From Bacteroidota bacterium (lineage in GTDB: Bacteria > Bacteroidota > Bacteroidia > Bacteroidales > CAIWKO01), in NCBI GenBank assembly GCA_037133915.1, contig JBAXND010000014.1, forward strand, positions 1 through 64,000: a stretch of 64,000 nucleotides of DNA, given 5' to 3'. This document shows, piece by piece, positions 26,337 to 35,216 of the stretch. Position 1 is the first letter of the stretch, and each line of letters starts with the position of its first letter. Position numbers and translations under genes: made by a program. The notes under the pieces were generated by a model. The model was not told where the DNA came from. It saw only the letters and a list, made by a program, of their open reading frames with translations, and did not search any database.

Positions 26337-29300
26337 ATGAACACAAACAAAACAATGAAAGATTTTCGCGCACTTATTTTATTTGCTGTGATGATTTTCT
26401 TTAGTCAGTTTTCATTTTCGACAAATTATTATTGGATAGGAGGAAGCGGCAACTGGAACGATCTTAGCCACTGGTCGGCAACATCCGGGGGCGTACCAAA
26501 TATGGCAGTGGTTCCTTCCGCTACAGATAATGTATTTTTTGATGTAAACAGTTTTTCCGGTGCAGGGCAAACCGTTACCATAAATGTGGCATCAATTTGC
26601 AATGACATGGATTGGACAGGCGCGATGAATGTACCTGTATTGTCAGGTTCTTCAGCAAATACATTATCGATTTACGGAAGCCTGAAATTTATTTCCGCAA
26701 TGACACAAAACTTTTCAGGCAAAATTTATTTTGAAGCCACAACAACCGGTAAATCGATAACAATGGCCGGAAAGCAATTCAGCAATACTGTACACTTCAG
26801 TGGCAACGGAGGTCTGTGGACACTGATGGATAATTTTATTACAACAGGTGAAATAGACCATTCTTACGGAACACTTAACACGAATAATAACAGTGTTCGC
26901 TGTACTTTTCTCAATGAGAATTTTACAAATGCAAGAGCACTTTATCTTGGTAGCTCGATAGTAACCCTTACCGGTGCGGGAAGTACGATTAATCCTTCGG
27001 GACTTATTTTTAATTCCGGAGCCTCGACATTTATTTTTTCGGGAAGTTCTGCACCGACTCTTGATATGCTTACAGGGAATGCCCTCACCTTCTACAACCT
27101 CCAATGGACAAATGCTTCGATAACCGGAACGCTTAATAACGGAAGCGGGAATACGTGCAATTTCTATAATGTTTCTTTCACTGGAAGTGCAAATATAAAT
27201 GGAAACAATTCATACAGCGGGACTTTGTCATTTGCTCCGGCTAAAACATACACATTGCAATCTGCAAAAACACAAACACTGAATGCGACGGCCACCTTGT
27301 CGGCAACAGGCGCACCGGCAAATCTAATTACAATCAATGCATCAATACCGGGAAGTCAGGCTAGTATTTACAAAGCCTCGGGTTGTGTGTCTTTGGATTA
27401 TATAAACCTGCAGGATAGTAAAGCAACGGGCGGTGCCGGTTTTAATGCCGGAGCCAACAGTATAGATAATGGTAATAATACCGGCTGGAGTTTTAGCACT
27501 GGAGCGGTGCCATCAATAAGCATTGTGGCCAATCCTCCCGGCGCACTTTGCAGTGGTATGCCGATTGCTTTTTCTGCAACATCTGTCAATGGCGGAACAT
27601 CACCATCGTGGCAATGGAAAGTAAACGGGATAAATGTTGGCGCAAATACATCAACATATACGTCAAGTACGTTATCGTCAGGTGACAGTGTGTGGTGCGA
27701 GATGACGTCGTCATTAATTTGTGCGAACCCTAATTTTGTAATTTCAAATATCATTACGCTGACGTCTCCGGACAGACATCTTAATTATAATGATACGACA
27801 ATTTGCCAGGGAACGTCTTTGCAATTAGCCCCTTGCTGTATTCCGAATATACAAACTATAGTATGGTCAACGGGATCGGTAAATTCCACCATCAGTGTAA
27901 ACCAAAGCGGAAACTACTGGGCAATGGTTACAGATGTCCATGGTTGTGCTAGAATGACAGATACAATTGTAATAGTTGTAAATACGCCCCCTGCCGCAGT
28001 AACCGCTGTTGCAAACCCAAACCCGGTTTGTTTGGGCAGCACGCTTACATTGACTGGCGCCGGAACCGGCGTAACAAGCTGGAATTGGAGTGGACCAAAT
28101 TCATACACCTCAACGGCACAAAACCCGGCAGCATTCACAATCACAACCGCCGCGCAAGCAGGAATCTATAAGTTGAGCGCAACCAACAGTTGCGGAACAG
28201 CAACAGCCACAGTAAATGTTGTCGTGAATAATAATGTTGTGCCGAGTGTAAGTATCATCGCATCACCTGCAGGTATTGTAAACTATGGCACGAACGTAGT
28301 TTATACTGCATATCCCGGCAATGGCGGAACAGCACCTGTGTTTCAATGGTCGCTCAATGGCGTTGCAGTGGGTACAAATTCTATTACGTATTCAAATGAC
28401 AGCCTTGCGAATGGAGATTTAATATGTTGCATAATGACCTCTAATGCGCCTTGCGCAAATCCTTTAACAGCATGTACTTCCGATACAATTCATGTAACCT
28501 ATCCGGGCTTTATTTTGGCCGGGCAGGTTTTTGCAGGCTTATTGCCGCTTGATAACGGAAACTCCACCCTTTCGGTTATAAACGGACAAAATATAACACA
28601 GGCAGGATGGATGAATTTTGATACCCTCGGTTATTATTTTTTCATGCAGCAGCCGGCGGCTGATTATTATGTAAAATGCGAGCCATCGTCTGTATCATCT
28701 GAATTTGGAAATTACGCACCCACCTATTATGGCGATGTGTTGAACTGGTCAAATGCCACCATTATAAATCTGAATATGGATCTTTATGGTGAGGACATTC
28801 ATTTACTTGCCATTCCCGGTCCCAGCCCCGGACAAGGCCAGATAGGCGGGATTATTCAGCAGGGCGCCAAAACGGGTCCGCTTGCAGGTGTTGAAATAAT
28901 GCTGCAAGATAACGCCGGCAACGTGCTTACATACATGAATACCGATCAGTATGGAGGATTTTCCTTTTCAGGAATTGCTTACGGCACCTATATTATTTAT
29001 CCTGAAATAGCAGGAAAAACAACTACACCCATCACAATAACCATCAGTGCCGCTAATCCAACAGTTACTAATTTGGTGTTTACCGTAACCGGGAATAATG
29101 TGGTTGCGGGGGTTGAAGTTGCGGAACCATCACTTTCATTTATAAGTGAAATTTTTCCGAACCCTGTGAATGAAAATGCCGCAATTCGTTTGGGCGTTAA
29201 AAAGCCTACAGGCATGCAAATGCAGGTATTTGATATTACCGGAAGGCAACTTTCTGAAAAGGATATTGAACTCACAATTGGCGAAAATGAAATTACGATT

Positions 29301-29387
29301 GACAATCAAAAACTAGCTTCAGGAGTTTACCGCCTCGTTTTACTTATGGATGACGGAAGCACTGTCAGCCGGGCGTTTGTGAAATGA
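26337..29387 (+). CDS. Large T9SS-secreted surface protein with Ig/PKD-like repeats
   Basis: About 1016 residues from ATG 26337, chosen because it places the signal peptide (LILFAVMIFFSQFSFS) near the N-terminus; an upstream ATG at 26286 would add 17 residues. After the signal peptide comes YYWIGGSGNWNDLSHWSAT, a common Bacteroidota surface-protein opening, then a beta-helix-like region of short glycine/serine/asparagine repeats, at least three Ig/PKD-like modules (each with a W and paired Cys, e.g. SPSWQWKVNG, PVFQWSLNG), a carboxypeptidase-regulatory-like module (GPLAGVEIMLQDNAGN) and the T9SS type A C-terminal domain (IFPNPVNENAAIRL, MQVFDITGRQLSEK, LASGVYRLVL). Probably an adhesin, in an operon with the sigma/anti-sigma pair. 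Confidence 0.85.
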   Translation: MNTNKTMKDFRALILFAVMIFFSQFSFSTNYYWIGGSGNWNDLSHWSATSGGVPNMAVVPSATDNVFFDVNSFSGAGQTVTINVASICNDMDWTGAMNVPVLSGSSANTLSIYGSLKFISAMTQNFSGKIYFEATTTGKSITMAGKQFSNTVHFSGNGGLWTLMDNFITTGEIDHSYGTLNTNNNSVRCTFLNENFTNARALYLGSSIVTLTGAGSTINPSGLIFNSGASTFIFSGSSAPTLDMLTGNALTFYNLQWTNASITGTLNNGSGNTCNFYNVSFTGSANINGNNSYSGTLSFAPAKTYTLQSAKTQTLNATATLSATGAPANLITINASIPGSQASIYKASGCVSLDYINLQDSKATGGAGFNAGANSIDNGNNTGWSFSTGAVPSISIVANPPGALCSGMPIAFSATSVNGGTSPSWQWKVNGINVGANTSTYTSSTLSSGDSVWCEMTSSLICANPNFVISNIITLTSPDRHLNYNDTTICQGTSLQLAPCCIPNIQTIVWSTGSVNSTISVNQSGNYWAMVTDVHGCARMTDTIVIVVNTPPAAVTAVANPNPVCLGSTLTLTGAGTGVTSWNWSGPNSYTSTAQNPAAFTITTAAQAGIYKLSATNSCGTATATVNVVVNNNVVPSVSIIASPAGIVNYGTNVVYTAYPGNGGTAPVFQWSLNGVAVGTNSITYSNDSLANGDLICCIMTSNAPCANPLTACTSDTIHVTYPGFILAGQVFAGLLPLDNGNSTLSVINGQNITQAGWMNFDTLGYYFFMQQPAADYYVKCEPSSVSSEFGNYAPTYYGDVLNWSNATIINLNMDLYGEDIHLLAIPGPSPGQGQIGGIIQQGAKTGPLAGVEIMLQDNAGNVLTYMNTDQYGGFSFSGIAYGTYIIYPEIAGKTTTPITITISAANPTVTNLVFTVTGNNVVAGVEVAEPSLSFISEIFPNPVNENAAIRLGVKKPTGMQMQVFDITGRQLSEKDIELTIGENEITIDNQKLASGVYRLVLLMDDGSTVSRAFVK

Positions 29388-29434
29388 TGAATATTTAAAC
29401 GAACAAAAATCTGGTTTGGGTTAAACTTTATTTG

Positions 29435-29478
29435 ATGCGGTTCACGGTTTGCGAAAGCTTGCCGTGACCGCATTTTTA
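29435..29478. terminator. Terminator between the surface protein and glycine-rich gene
   Basis: Stem ATGCGGTTCACGG (29435-29447) pairs with CCGTGACCGCAT (29462-29473) with one bulged base, followed by TTTTT. It separates convergent genes. Confidence 0.8.
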
Positions 29479-29499
29479 GCTGAATTATCTACAGTTTTT

Positions 29500-31044
29500 C
29501 TACCACGTTATCGTTACTACACCATTTCCGGTGTTGCCTACCGTATTCGATTGGTTGGTACCTGTGTTGAATGAGCCGCCGCCGCCGCCGCCCCATTCAT
29601 TCCAGCCCGAGGTCTGGTCGCCGCCGGCACCACCTGAGTAACCACCGCCGCCGCCACCTGCAATATTGCTGCCGCCGCCGCTGCCGAAACCGCCTGTGTT
29701 GCCGTAAGAGCCGCCAATACCGCCTGCCGCGGTTCCGTTGAGCGCACTGCCGCATGTAGCATCAGAAATAGTATTGCCACCGGCAGTGTACCATCCGCCA
29801 CCTGCTGCGCCGCAATGCTGATGACCGATACCGCCATTACCGCCATTACCGCTTGTTCCGCCAACAGATGGTCCGCCCGGATACGCGCTTCCGCCGTTAT
29901 TCCCGGTTTGTGCCGGACCGCCGTCGTAATAGGTGCTTTGCCTTCCGCCGCAACCGCCGCCGCCGCCTGCAACTATAAGCGGCGTGCTGCTGCCTACCAC
30001 AGATACAGCTGATGCGCCGCCGCCGGAGCCTGCTCCGTAAGGATTGCTCACACCTGTGAGCCCTTGCTGACCTACAATTATCCGCAATTGCTGACCTCCG
30101 GTAAGAACAAAATCACCTTTAATAATCGCGCCTTTGCCGGTAATACGGTCGTTAAAAAAGTTTTGTCCGCCTTCGCCGCCTTTAACTTCAATGGTGGCAG
30201 GAGAACAAATATTCGTGGGAACTGTCCATGTTACAATGCTGCCGGTATACGAAAACGTCTGGCTGCTGTGAGCGCACGTGCTGATTGTAATGGTGGAATG
30301 TGTCGTATCTGAAGTGCAGCCATTGGCCGTAACAACCAGGCTTACGTTAAACGTTCCGGTTGATGACCATTGTACTAAGGGGTTCTGCACCGTACTTGTG
30401 GAGGGATTTCCGCTCTGGAATTTCCATAGATAAACCGCTCCTGTGACCGTTGGTGTGAAGGTTACGTCCTGATTGATGCTGCCCTGACTCGGCGATGCAC
30501 TGAAACTTGAAACCGGAGTTTGGTTTACGGTAACATTTACGGTAGACGGCGCGCTCGGGCATCCGCCAAGCACAACAGAAACGGAATACACGCCCGATGC
30601 TGCCGTTTGTGCATTGGCTATAGCAGGGTTTTGAGCGGTAGACGTAAAGCCGTTTGGTCCGGTCCATGAATAGGATGCTCCGGGAACTGAAGATGCCGTC
30701 AGATTTACGGCATTTCCGGAACATACAGGGCTGTTGCTGCCCGCAACAGGAGATGCCGGAGGAATACAATTGCCACACCATTGAAACCAGGCACCCCCAT
30801 GGTAATAATTGAAACATCCGGAAGTGAGATTAAAAATAAATAAACCCTCTGCGGGATTTACAATCGCGTTTCGCTGAGCATCGGTAAGACGTGGAGCCAG
30901 CATACCACGGTTACTGAAATCTACATCCAGTCCGGCAGAAGCGTCGGGTGCTGCACCGGTGCTGTTTATGGCAGTTCCTTGAGAAAAAGCTGCGCTTGCT
31001 ATTGTCATTAAAAGCGCAAATGGTAAGACCTTCAGAAAGTTCAT
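29500..31044 (-). CDS. Secreted glycine-rich protein, copy 1 (PKD/Ig modules plus glycine-rich domain)
   Basis: 514 residues. A signal peptide (ending AAFSQG) leads to an N-terminal module (GMLAPRLTDAQRNAIVNPAE, FNYYHGGAWFQWCGNC), two Ig/PKD-like modules (SPVCSGNAVNLTASS; SPSQGSINQDVTFTPTVTGA) and a ~230-residue glycine-rich domain full of GGGGG runs ending GNGVVTITW. That domain resembles the Gly-rich domain of the ALK/LTK receptor family and many secreted bacterial proteins. No T9SS C-terminal domain is visible, so export beyond the periplasm is uncertain. GC content rises sharply over the glycine codons. A tandem paralogue lies immediately upstream. Confidence 0.8.
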   Translation of the reverse strand: MNFLKVLPFALLMTIASAAFSQGTAINSTGAAPDASAGLDVDFSNRGMLAPRLTDAQRNAIVNPAEGLFIFNLTSGCFNYYHGGAWFQWCGNCIPPASPVAGSNSPVCSGNAVNLTASSVPGASYSWTGPNGFTSTAQNPAIANAQTAASGVYSVSVVLGGCPSAPSTVNVTVNQTPVSSFSASPSQGSINQDVTFTPTVTGAVYLWKFQSGNPSTSTVQNPLVQWSSTGTFNVSLVVTANGCTSDTTHSTITISTCAHSSQTFSYTGSIVTWTVPTNICSPATIEVKGGEGGQNFFNDRITGKGAIIKGDFVLTGGQQLRIIVGQQGLTGVSNPYGAGSGGGASAVSVVGSSTPLIVAGGGGGCGGRQSTYYDGGPAQTGNNGGSAYPGGPSVGGTSGNGGNGGIGHQHCGAAGGGWYTAGGNTISDATCGSALNGTAAGGIGGSYGNTGGFGSGGGSNIAGGGGGGYSGGAGGDQTSGWNEWGGGGGGSFNTGTNQSNTVGNTGNGVVTITW

Positions 31045-31099
31045 TACGGGTAGTATTTAAGAAAAGAAATTAAATGTTTCAAATTTTCTGTTACCTGAT

Positions 31100-32605
31100 T
31101 TACCAGGTAATAACAACTTTGCCATCTCCTGACCAGATACCGTTTTGGGTAGATGTATTTGTAACGCCTCCAATATAGGAAGAGCCACCGCCACCGCCAC
31201 CAACATCGGTACCGCCGCCGCCGCCATACCAGCCGCCGCCGCCGCCGGGAGCGTACGTTGTTCCGCCATTGCCTCCGATACCGAATGTGCCCGGAGTTGC
31301 ACCGCCCTGATACGTTCCCTGTTGACCGCCGGCTGTTTGTGTACCTCCATATCCGTATCCTGAAGGATCGCCGAAACCATTGGTTCCGCTTGGATAACCG
31401 CCTGCACCACCATTGCCCTGCGATTGGTCGGCGCCGCCGCCGGCTCCGCCAACAATAACCCGGTCGTTTAATGTTGTTCCGCCAACGCGAACATCGCTGG
31501 CGCCACCACCGGCACCGTCACGATTCTCTGTTGCGCAGCCGCCACCATTCCATCCGGCGCGAACGCAAATAGGAGTGATATAGACGTCGCTCGGGGCATC
31601 GCCACCCTGACCTCCTGCGTAAATATTCAATACCTGTCCGGCAGTTACGGCAAGGTCGCCTTTAGCATAGCCTCCTAATCCACCATAATGATCCCAGTTG
31701 GGTGCAACACCATTCTGAATTGAATTACCACCACGACCACCCCAAACCTCAATAGTCACAAGTGAAACGCAGGTTGGAACTGTGAATGTCTGAACACCGC
31801 CGGTATAACTGAATGTCTGCGTTCCGTGAAGGTTGGTGCAGTTTGTGGGTGTAACAGTGCTTGTTGTCGATGATGAACAACCGTTCTGAGTAACCGTTAA
31901 GCTAACACTGTATGTACCGGTAGAAGTCCATTGTACAACCGGATTCTGAACGGTACTGGTAGCAGGGGTTCCGCTCTGAAATGTCCAGCTATAAGCGGCT
32001 CCGGAAGTCGCAGGCGAAAAGGTAATATTTTGATTAAGCGGAATAGGGTTTGGTAAATATGTAAATGTCGAAACAGGCAGCAAATTAACGCTTACGAATA
32101 CAGAGGTTGCTGCGCTGTTGCAACCGCTAACACTTGCTGTGAGTGAATAAATACCTGCTTCTGCTGAAGTGGAATTTGGTAATTTAGGATTTTGAAGTGT
32201 GGATGAAAATCCGTTGGGACCTGTCCATTGAAACGTGGCATTTGGAATGGTGGATGCCGTAAGTTTGAGCGTATCGCCTGCACAAACCGGGCTGTTACTT
32301 CCTATTACGGGTGTGGGTGGTGTGAGGCAGTTGCCGCACAGTTCAAACCATGCACCTGTTTTAAAAACATTGAAACATTTTGTGGTCGTGTTGAAAATAA
32401 GTAAGCCTTCCGCAGGGTTTGTGATGGCATTGCGTTGAGCATCTGTCATGCGTGGCAGCAATGCTCCTTTATCAAGGCTGCTCACATCAATCATAGCTGA
32501 AGGATCGGCCGGAGCGCCGGTAGTATTAATAGAAGTTCCCTGTCCAAAAACCCATCCCTGGAAAAGGAACAGAATGAATGCCGCAGTAGTAATTATTTTT
32601 CGCAT
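31100..32605 (-). CDS. Secreted glycine-rich protein, copy 2 (tandem paralogue)
   Basis: About 501 residues from ATG 32605, which starts the signal peptide (MRKIITTAAFILFLFQGWVF); an upstream in-frame ATG at 32632 adds 9 residues. Same order as the 29500-31044 gene: TDAQRNAITNPAEGLLIFNT, CFNVFKTGAWFELCGNC, two Ig/PKD-like modules, then the glycine-rich domain ending GDGKVVITW. The two proteins align from end to end, so this is a tandem duplication, but the glycine-rich segments differ in inserted loops. A -7 box lies about 50 bases upstream. Function unknown; a surface or matrix role is inference. Confidence 0.8.
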   Translation of the reverse strand: MRKIITTAAFILFLFQGWVFGQGTSINTTGAPADPSAMIDVSSLDKGALLPRMTDAQRNAITNPAEGLLIFNTTTKCFNVFKTGAWFELCGNCLTPPTPVIGSNSPVCAGDTLKLTASTIPNATFQWTGPNGFSSTLQNPKLPNSTSAEAGIYSLTASVSGCNSAATSVFVSVNLLPVSTFTYLPNPIPLNQNITFSPATSGAAYSWTFQSGTPATSTVQNPVVQWTSTGTYSVSLTVTQNGCSSSTTSTVTPTNCTNLHGTQTFSYTGGVQTFTVPTCVSLVTIEVWGGRGGNSIQNGVAPNWDHYGGLGGYAKGDLAVTAGQVLNIYAGGQGGDAPSDVYITPICVRAGWNGGGCATENRDGAGGGASDVRVGGTTLNDRVIVGGAGGGADQSQGNGGAGGYPSGTNGFGDPSGYGYGGTQTAGGQQGTYQGGATPGTFGIGGNGGTTYAPGGGGGWYGGGGGTDVGGGGGGSSYIGGVTNTSTQNGIWSGDGKVVITW

Positions 32606-32654
32606 GTTCGTAATAGTATATGTTATAAACAATTAGGTGCTTATGAATTTACTG

Positions 32655-32662
32655 CAAAAATA
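32655..32662 (-). promoter_or_regulatory. Candidate -7 box for the glycine-rich gene pair
   Basis: Minus-strand TATTTTTG fits TAnnTTTG, 50 bases upstream of the ATG at 32605. No spaced -33 box. Confidence 0.4.
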
Positions 32663-32694
32663 GCAAAAAGATGGGGAAATCCCTCATTTTTCAA

Positions 32695-32702
32695 TACCTT
32701 TG
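32695..32702 (+). promoter_or_regulatory. Candidate -7 box for the zinc phospholipase/nuclease-like gene
   Basis: TACCTTTG matches TAnnTTTG, 16 bases before the ATG at 32718. It diverges from the glycine-rich gene promoter 33 bases away. Confidence 0.4.
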
Positions 32703-32717
32703 TCAAAATTAATCGTG

Positions 32718-33827
32718 ATGAACAGAACTATTATTCGCACTTTCGTCTTACTCGCACTCACTATTCTGCTTGGAAGCTGGGGTTGGAGTGGTCATAAAAA
32801 AATCAATAAAAAATCGACCTTGTCGTTTCCGTTTGAGATGAATTCTTTTACTGTTTGGGCCGATTCTCTTGCAGCTCATGCATCGGATGCCGATGACAGA
32901 AAATACACGGACAGTACTGAGTCGCCGAAACATTATATTGATATCGACGATTACTCGGAATTTGTTGGCACAGGCCGCATTCCTTCAACGCTTGATTCAG
33001 CCATTATGATACACGGAAGTTATTTTGTGTATAACACGGGTATTCTGCCCTGGGCAACGATGGTAACTTTTGACTCGCTGAAAAATGCTTTTATCCGTCA
33101 CGACTGGCATAAAGCGATGCTGTTTGCTTCTGACCTTGGTCATTATGTTGCCGACGGTCACATGCCGCTGCATATATGCGCGAATTACGACGGGCAGCTC
33201 ACGGGACAGGATGGAATACATTCGCGCTATGAATCGGATATGATTTGGTATTACATTGGCCAGATAAGTATCACAGGGCAAGCAGTACATTATGTGCCCG
33301 ATGTGAACCAGTATGTCTTCAATTACATTTATAGTAATTTTCAGTATGTTGATACAGTGCTGATGGCTGATACGTATGCCTTAGCGCTTGCCGGCAACGA
33401 TACATCCACTGTGTATTATGATGCATTATGGGCTAAAACCAGCAATTGCACAAAAATATTATTTCAGCACGCGGCGGTATCGTTGGCAGACCTGATTTAT
33501 ACTGCATGGTATGAAGCCGGAAGTCCGATTAACGGGAGCCAGCTGGGCATAGAGGGCACCGAAAAAAAAAATACGATAATTAATTATGCTTATCCTGATG
33601 CGTCAACCAATGAAATTAAATTTAGCATGAACCTCAAGGCAGGCACGTCTTATGATGTTTCGTTGTTTGATATTTCCGGGAAGAAAATAGGGAGCACAAG
33701 GTTTGACGCTTCATGCGATGAAAAATTCGCATCATCAATAAATACAGGACATTTAAGTGGCGGTATTTATTATCTCAACGTTCGTGCTGAAGGACAAACT
33801 GAAAGTTTGAAAATACCTGTATTATAA
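32718..33827 (+). CDS. Secreted zinc phospholipase C / S1-P1 nuclease-type enzyme with T9SS domain
   Basis: 369 residues from ATG 32718. The signal peptide ends near LLGS; cleavage there would leave the mature N-terminal tryptophan WGWSGH. This family uses the N-terminal Trp (W1) and H6 to bind zinc. Other expected ligands are visible: ASDADDR, SPKHYIDID, and HYVADGHMPLH, which supplies H, D (4 residues on) and H (6 further). The last motif is HSRYE: His followed four residues later by Glu, as in phospholipase C, whereas P1 nuclease has Asp. The C-terminal ~85 residues are a T9SS sorting domain (YDVSLFDISGKKIG, GIYYLNVRAEG). Probably a trinuclear-zinc phosphodiesterase exported to the surface; substrate open. 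Confidence 0.85.
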   Translation: MNRTIIRTFVLLALTILLGSWGWSGHKKINKKSTLSFPFEMNSFTVWADSLAAHASDADDRKYTDSTESPKHYIDIDDYSEFVGTGRIPSTLDSAIMIHGSYFVYNTGILPWATMVTFDSLKNAFIRHDWHKAMLFASDLGHYVADGHMPLHICANYDGQLTGQDGIHSRYESDMIWYYIGQISITGQAVHYVPDVNQYVFNYIYSNFQYVDTVLMADTYALALAGNDTSTVYYDALWAKTSNCTKILFQHAAVSLADLIYTAWYEAGSPINGSQLGIEGTEKKNTIINYAYPDASTNEIKFSMNLKAGTSYDVSLFDISGKKIGSTRFDASCDEKFASSINTGHLSGGIYYLNVRAEGQTESLKIPVL

Positions 33828-33888
33828 GAATCCTGTTGTCTGTTTAAGATGAACGCCGATATTAGCTTTTCCGCTCGAATTGTGAAGT

Positions 33889-34329
33889 TCAGAATCCGGT
33901 TTGGTCTTTCCATACCATGGCAAAGTGTTTCATTCCGGCTTCTGTAAATTCATCCCCTTCTTTAACGAAACCATACCTTTCATAAAAAGGCACAGCCTTT
34001 ATTTGTGCGTGCAGGTATATTTTTTTAGAGAGTGGTCTTACATCTTCCATTACCTTCTTTAGAATGGCGGCACCAACACCACAATTTCTGAACGCTGCCA
34101 AAACAGCAAATCGTTCAAGCTTTATACCTTCATCTGTGTATCTCCATCGGGCAGCACCAACAGATGTTTCGTTTTCAAGGGCAAGATAATGATGTGCATT
34201 GTCGTCAAATTCATCGTACTCTAACGATGGATCAACGCCCTGCTCAAAAATAAAAACCTGCGTGCGGATATAAAATACTTCAACACGCGATGCTACTTTA
34301 TTAATATCGATTTCTACAACGGTTACCAT
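33889..34329 (-). CDS. GNAT-family N-acetyltransferase
   Basis: 146 residues with the GNAT core: RTQVFIFEQGVDPSLEYDEF at the front and KLERFAVLAAFRNCGVGAAI, the acetyl-CoA pyrophosphate loop (R/Q-x-x-G-x-G/A; here RNCGVGA), then the VPFYERYGFVKEGDEF motif. The pattern is closest to the ElaA/YjcF-type branch. Acceptor unknown. It is monocistronic with a -7 box 18 bases upstream. Confidence 0.88.
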   Translation of the reverse strand: MVTVVEIDINKVASRVEVFYIRTQVFIFEQGVDPSLEYDEFDDNAHHYLALENETSVGAARWRYTDEGIKLERFAVLAAFRNCGVGAAILKKVMEDVRPLSKKIYLHAQIKAVPFYERYGFVKEGDEFTEAGMKHFAMVWKDQTGF

Positions 34330-34346
34330 AAACGTAATGTAACCAT

Positions 34347-34354
34347 CAAATGTA
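34347..34354 (-). promoter_or_regulatory. Candidate -7 box for the GNAT gene
   Basis: Minus-strand TACATTTG, exact TAnnTTTG match, 18 bases from the ATG. Confidence 0.4.
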
Positions 34355-34420
34355 CTATTAAAAAGGACGAAAGTCGTGAAATAACAATAATATCCATATA
34401 TTAAAGCGCTATGATTGAGC

Positions 34421-35119
34421 TTATTTTATAGCACATGCTATGGTTGCAATACAGATTTTAGTTCCGGGAACGGTAAGAATCCGCATTGCACAGGCTTCGA
34501 GGGTGGCGCCGGTCGTCATTACATCGTCGACTAATAAAATATTTTTTCCTGCTAATTCTTCCGGTCTTTTCACTTCAAATATTTCGCTTACGTTGTCCCA
34601 ACGGCTCATCCTCGATTTTTTTGTCTGTGTTTGTGACGCAACGGTTCTGATAAGCGCGGTAGTATTTACTTTGGCGTTCATTGACAGTGCCAGCCCGTTT
34701 GCAAAACACTCACTTTGGTTGTATCCTCTTTTTCGCTGGCGTTTTGGATGTAATGGTACCGGAATAATCAGGTCGGCAGAAGAAAATGAAGGGGCTTTAG
34801 CCAGCTCTTTTCCATAGATTTCTCCTATGCGCATTCCAACATCTTTTCGACCTTTATACTTAAGTTTATGAATCATCGTTTGTACTTTGTTGCCTTTGTT
34901 GAAATAATAAAATGCCGCAGCGCGGTTAATGATTGCTCTGCCCCAGAAGGCAGCGCTTACGGCGTTTTCTTCTTCAAGATGAAAACCGGTGCGCGGAAGA
35001 TTGAATTCGCAATAGCTGCAGATAACGCGTTCGTGCTTAAGCAGCGTTGTTTCGCAGGCTGCGCAGGTTCTCGGAAAAAAAACGGCAAAAAGGTCGTAGA
35101 AAAGGTTTGCTCCCTTCAT
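34421..35119 (-). CDS. comF: ComF-family phosphoribosyltransferase-like protein
   Basis: 232 residues from ATG 35119; a TTG five codons upstream (35134) is less likely. An N-terminal four-cysteine zinc knuckle (CAACETTL and CSYCEFNL) is followed by the phosphoribosyltransferase fold with the PRPP loop NILLVDDVMTTGATLEAC near the C-terminus and VPLHPKRQRKRGYNQSE. ComF supports natural transformation in Gram-positive bacteria and in Haemophilus; with dprA and comM in the same window it suggests DNA uptake ability. Length and motif order are normal. Confidence 0.93.
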   Translation of the reverse strand: MKGANLFYDLFAVFFPRTCAACETTLLKHERVICSYCEFNLPRTGFHLEEENAVSAAFWGRAIINRAAAFYYFNKGNKVQTMIHKLKYKGRKDVGMRIGEIYGKELAKAPSFSSADLIIPVPLHPKRQRKRGYNQSECFANGLALSMNAKVNTTALIRTVASQTQTKKSRMSRWDNVSEIFEVKRPEELAGKNILLVDDVMTTGATLEACAMRILTVPGTKICIATIACAIK

Positions 35120-35131
35120 AGTTTTTTTATT

Positions 35132-35139
35132 CAAAACTA
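35132..35139 (-). promoter_or_regulatory. Candidate -7 box for comF
   Basis: Minus-strand TAGTTTTG fits TAnnTTTG just upstream of the ATG at 35119, predicting a very short leader. It would exclude the TTG alternative start at 35134. Confidence 0.35.
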
Positions 35140-35186
35140 ATTGATTATTTGACGTTGTTGATGCAAGACTATCAAAAAAAAATAAA

Positions 35187-35194
35187 TATCTTTG
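35187..35194 (+). promoter_or_regulatory. Candidate -7 box for the coiled-coil gene cluster
   Basis: TATCTTTG matches TAnnTTTG, 23 bases before the ATG at 35217. Confidence 0.5.
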
Positions 35195-35216
35195 CCGCCA
35201 TATTACCGTATGCCTT

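Noticed and set aside
29538-29972. Long open frame on the same strand but a different phase in the glycine-rich gene
   Set aside because: An Ala/Val-rich product from repetitive GC-rich glycine codons; it lies fully inside a convincing gene.
31057-31455. Second Ala-rich frame overlapping the other glycine-rich gene
   Set aside because: Same low-complexity cause; no start context and no family.
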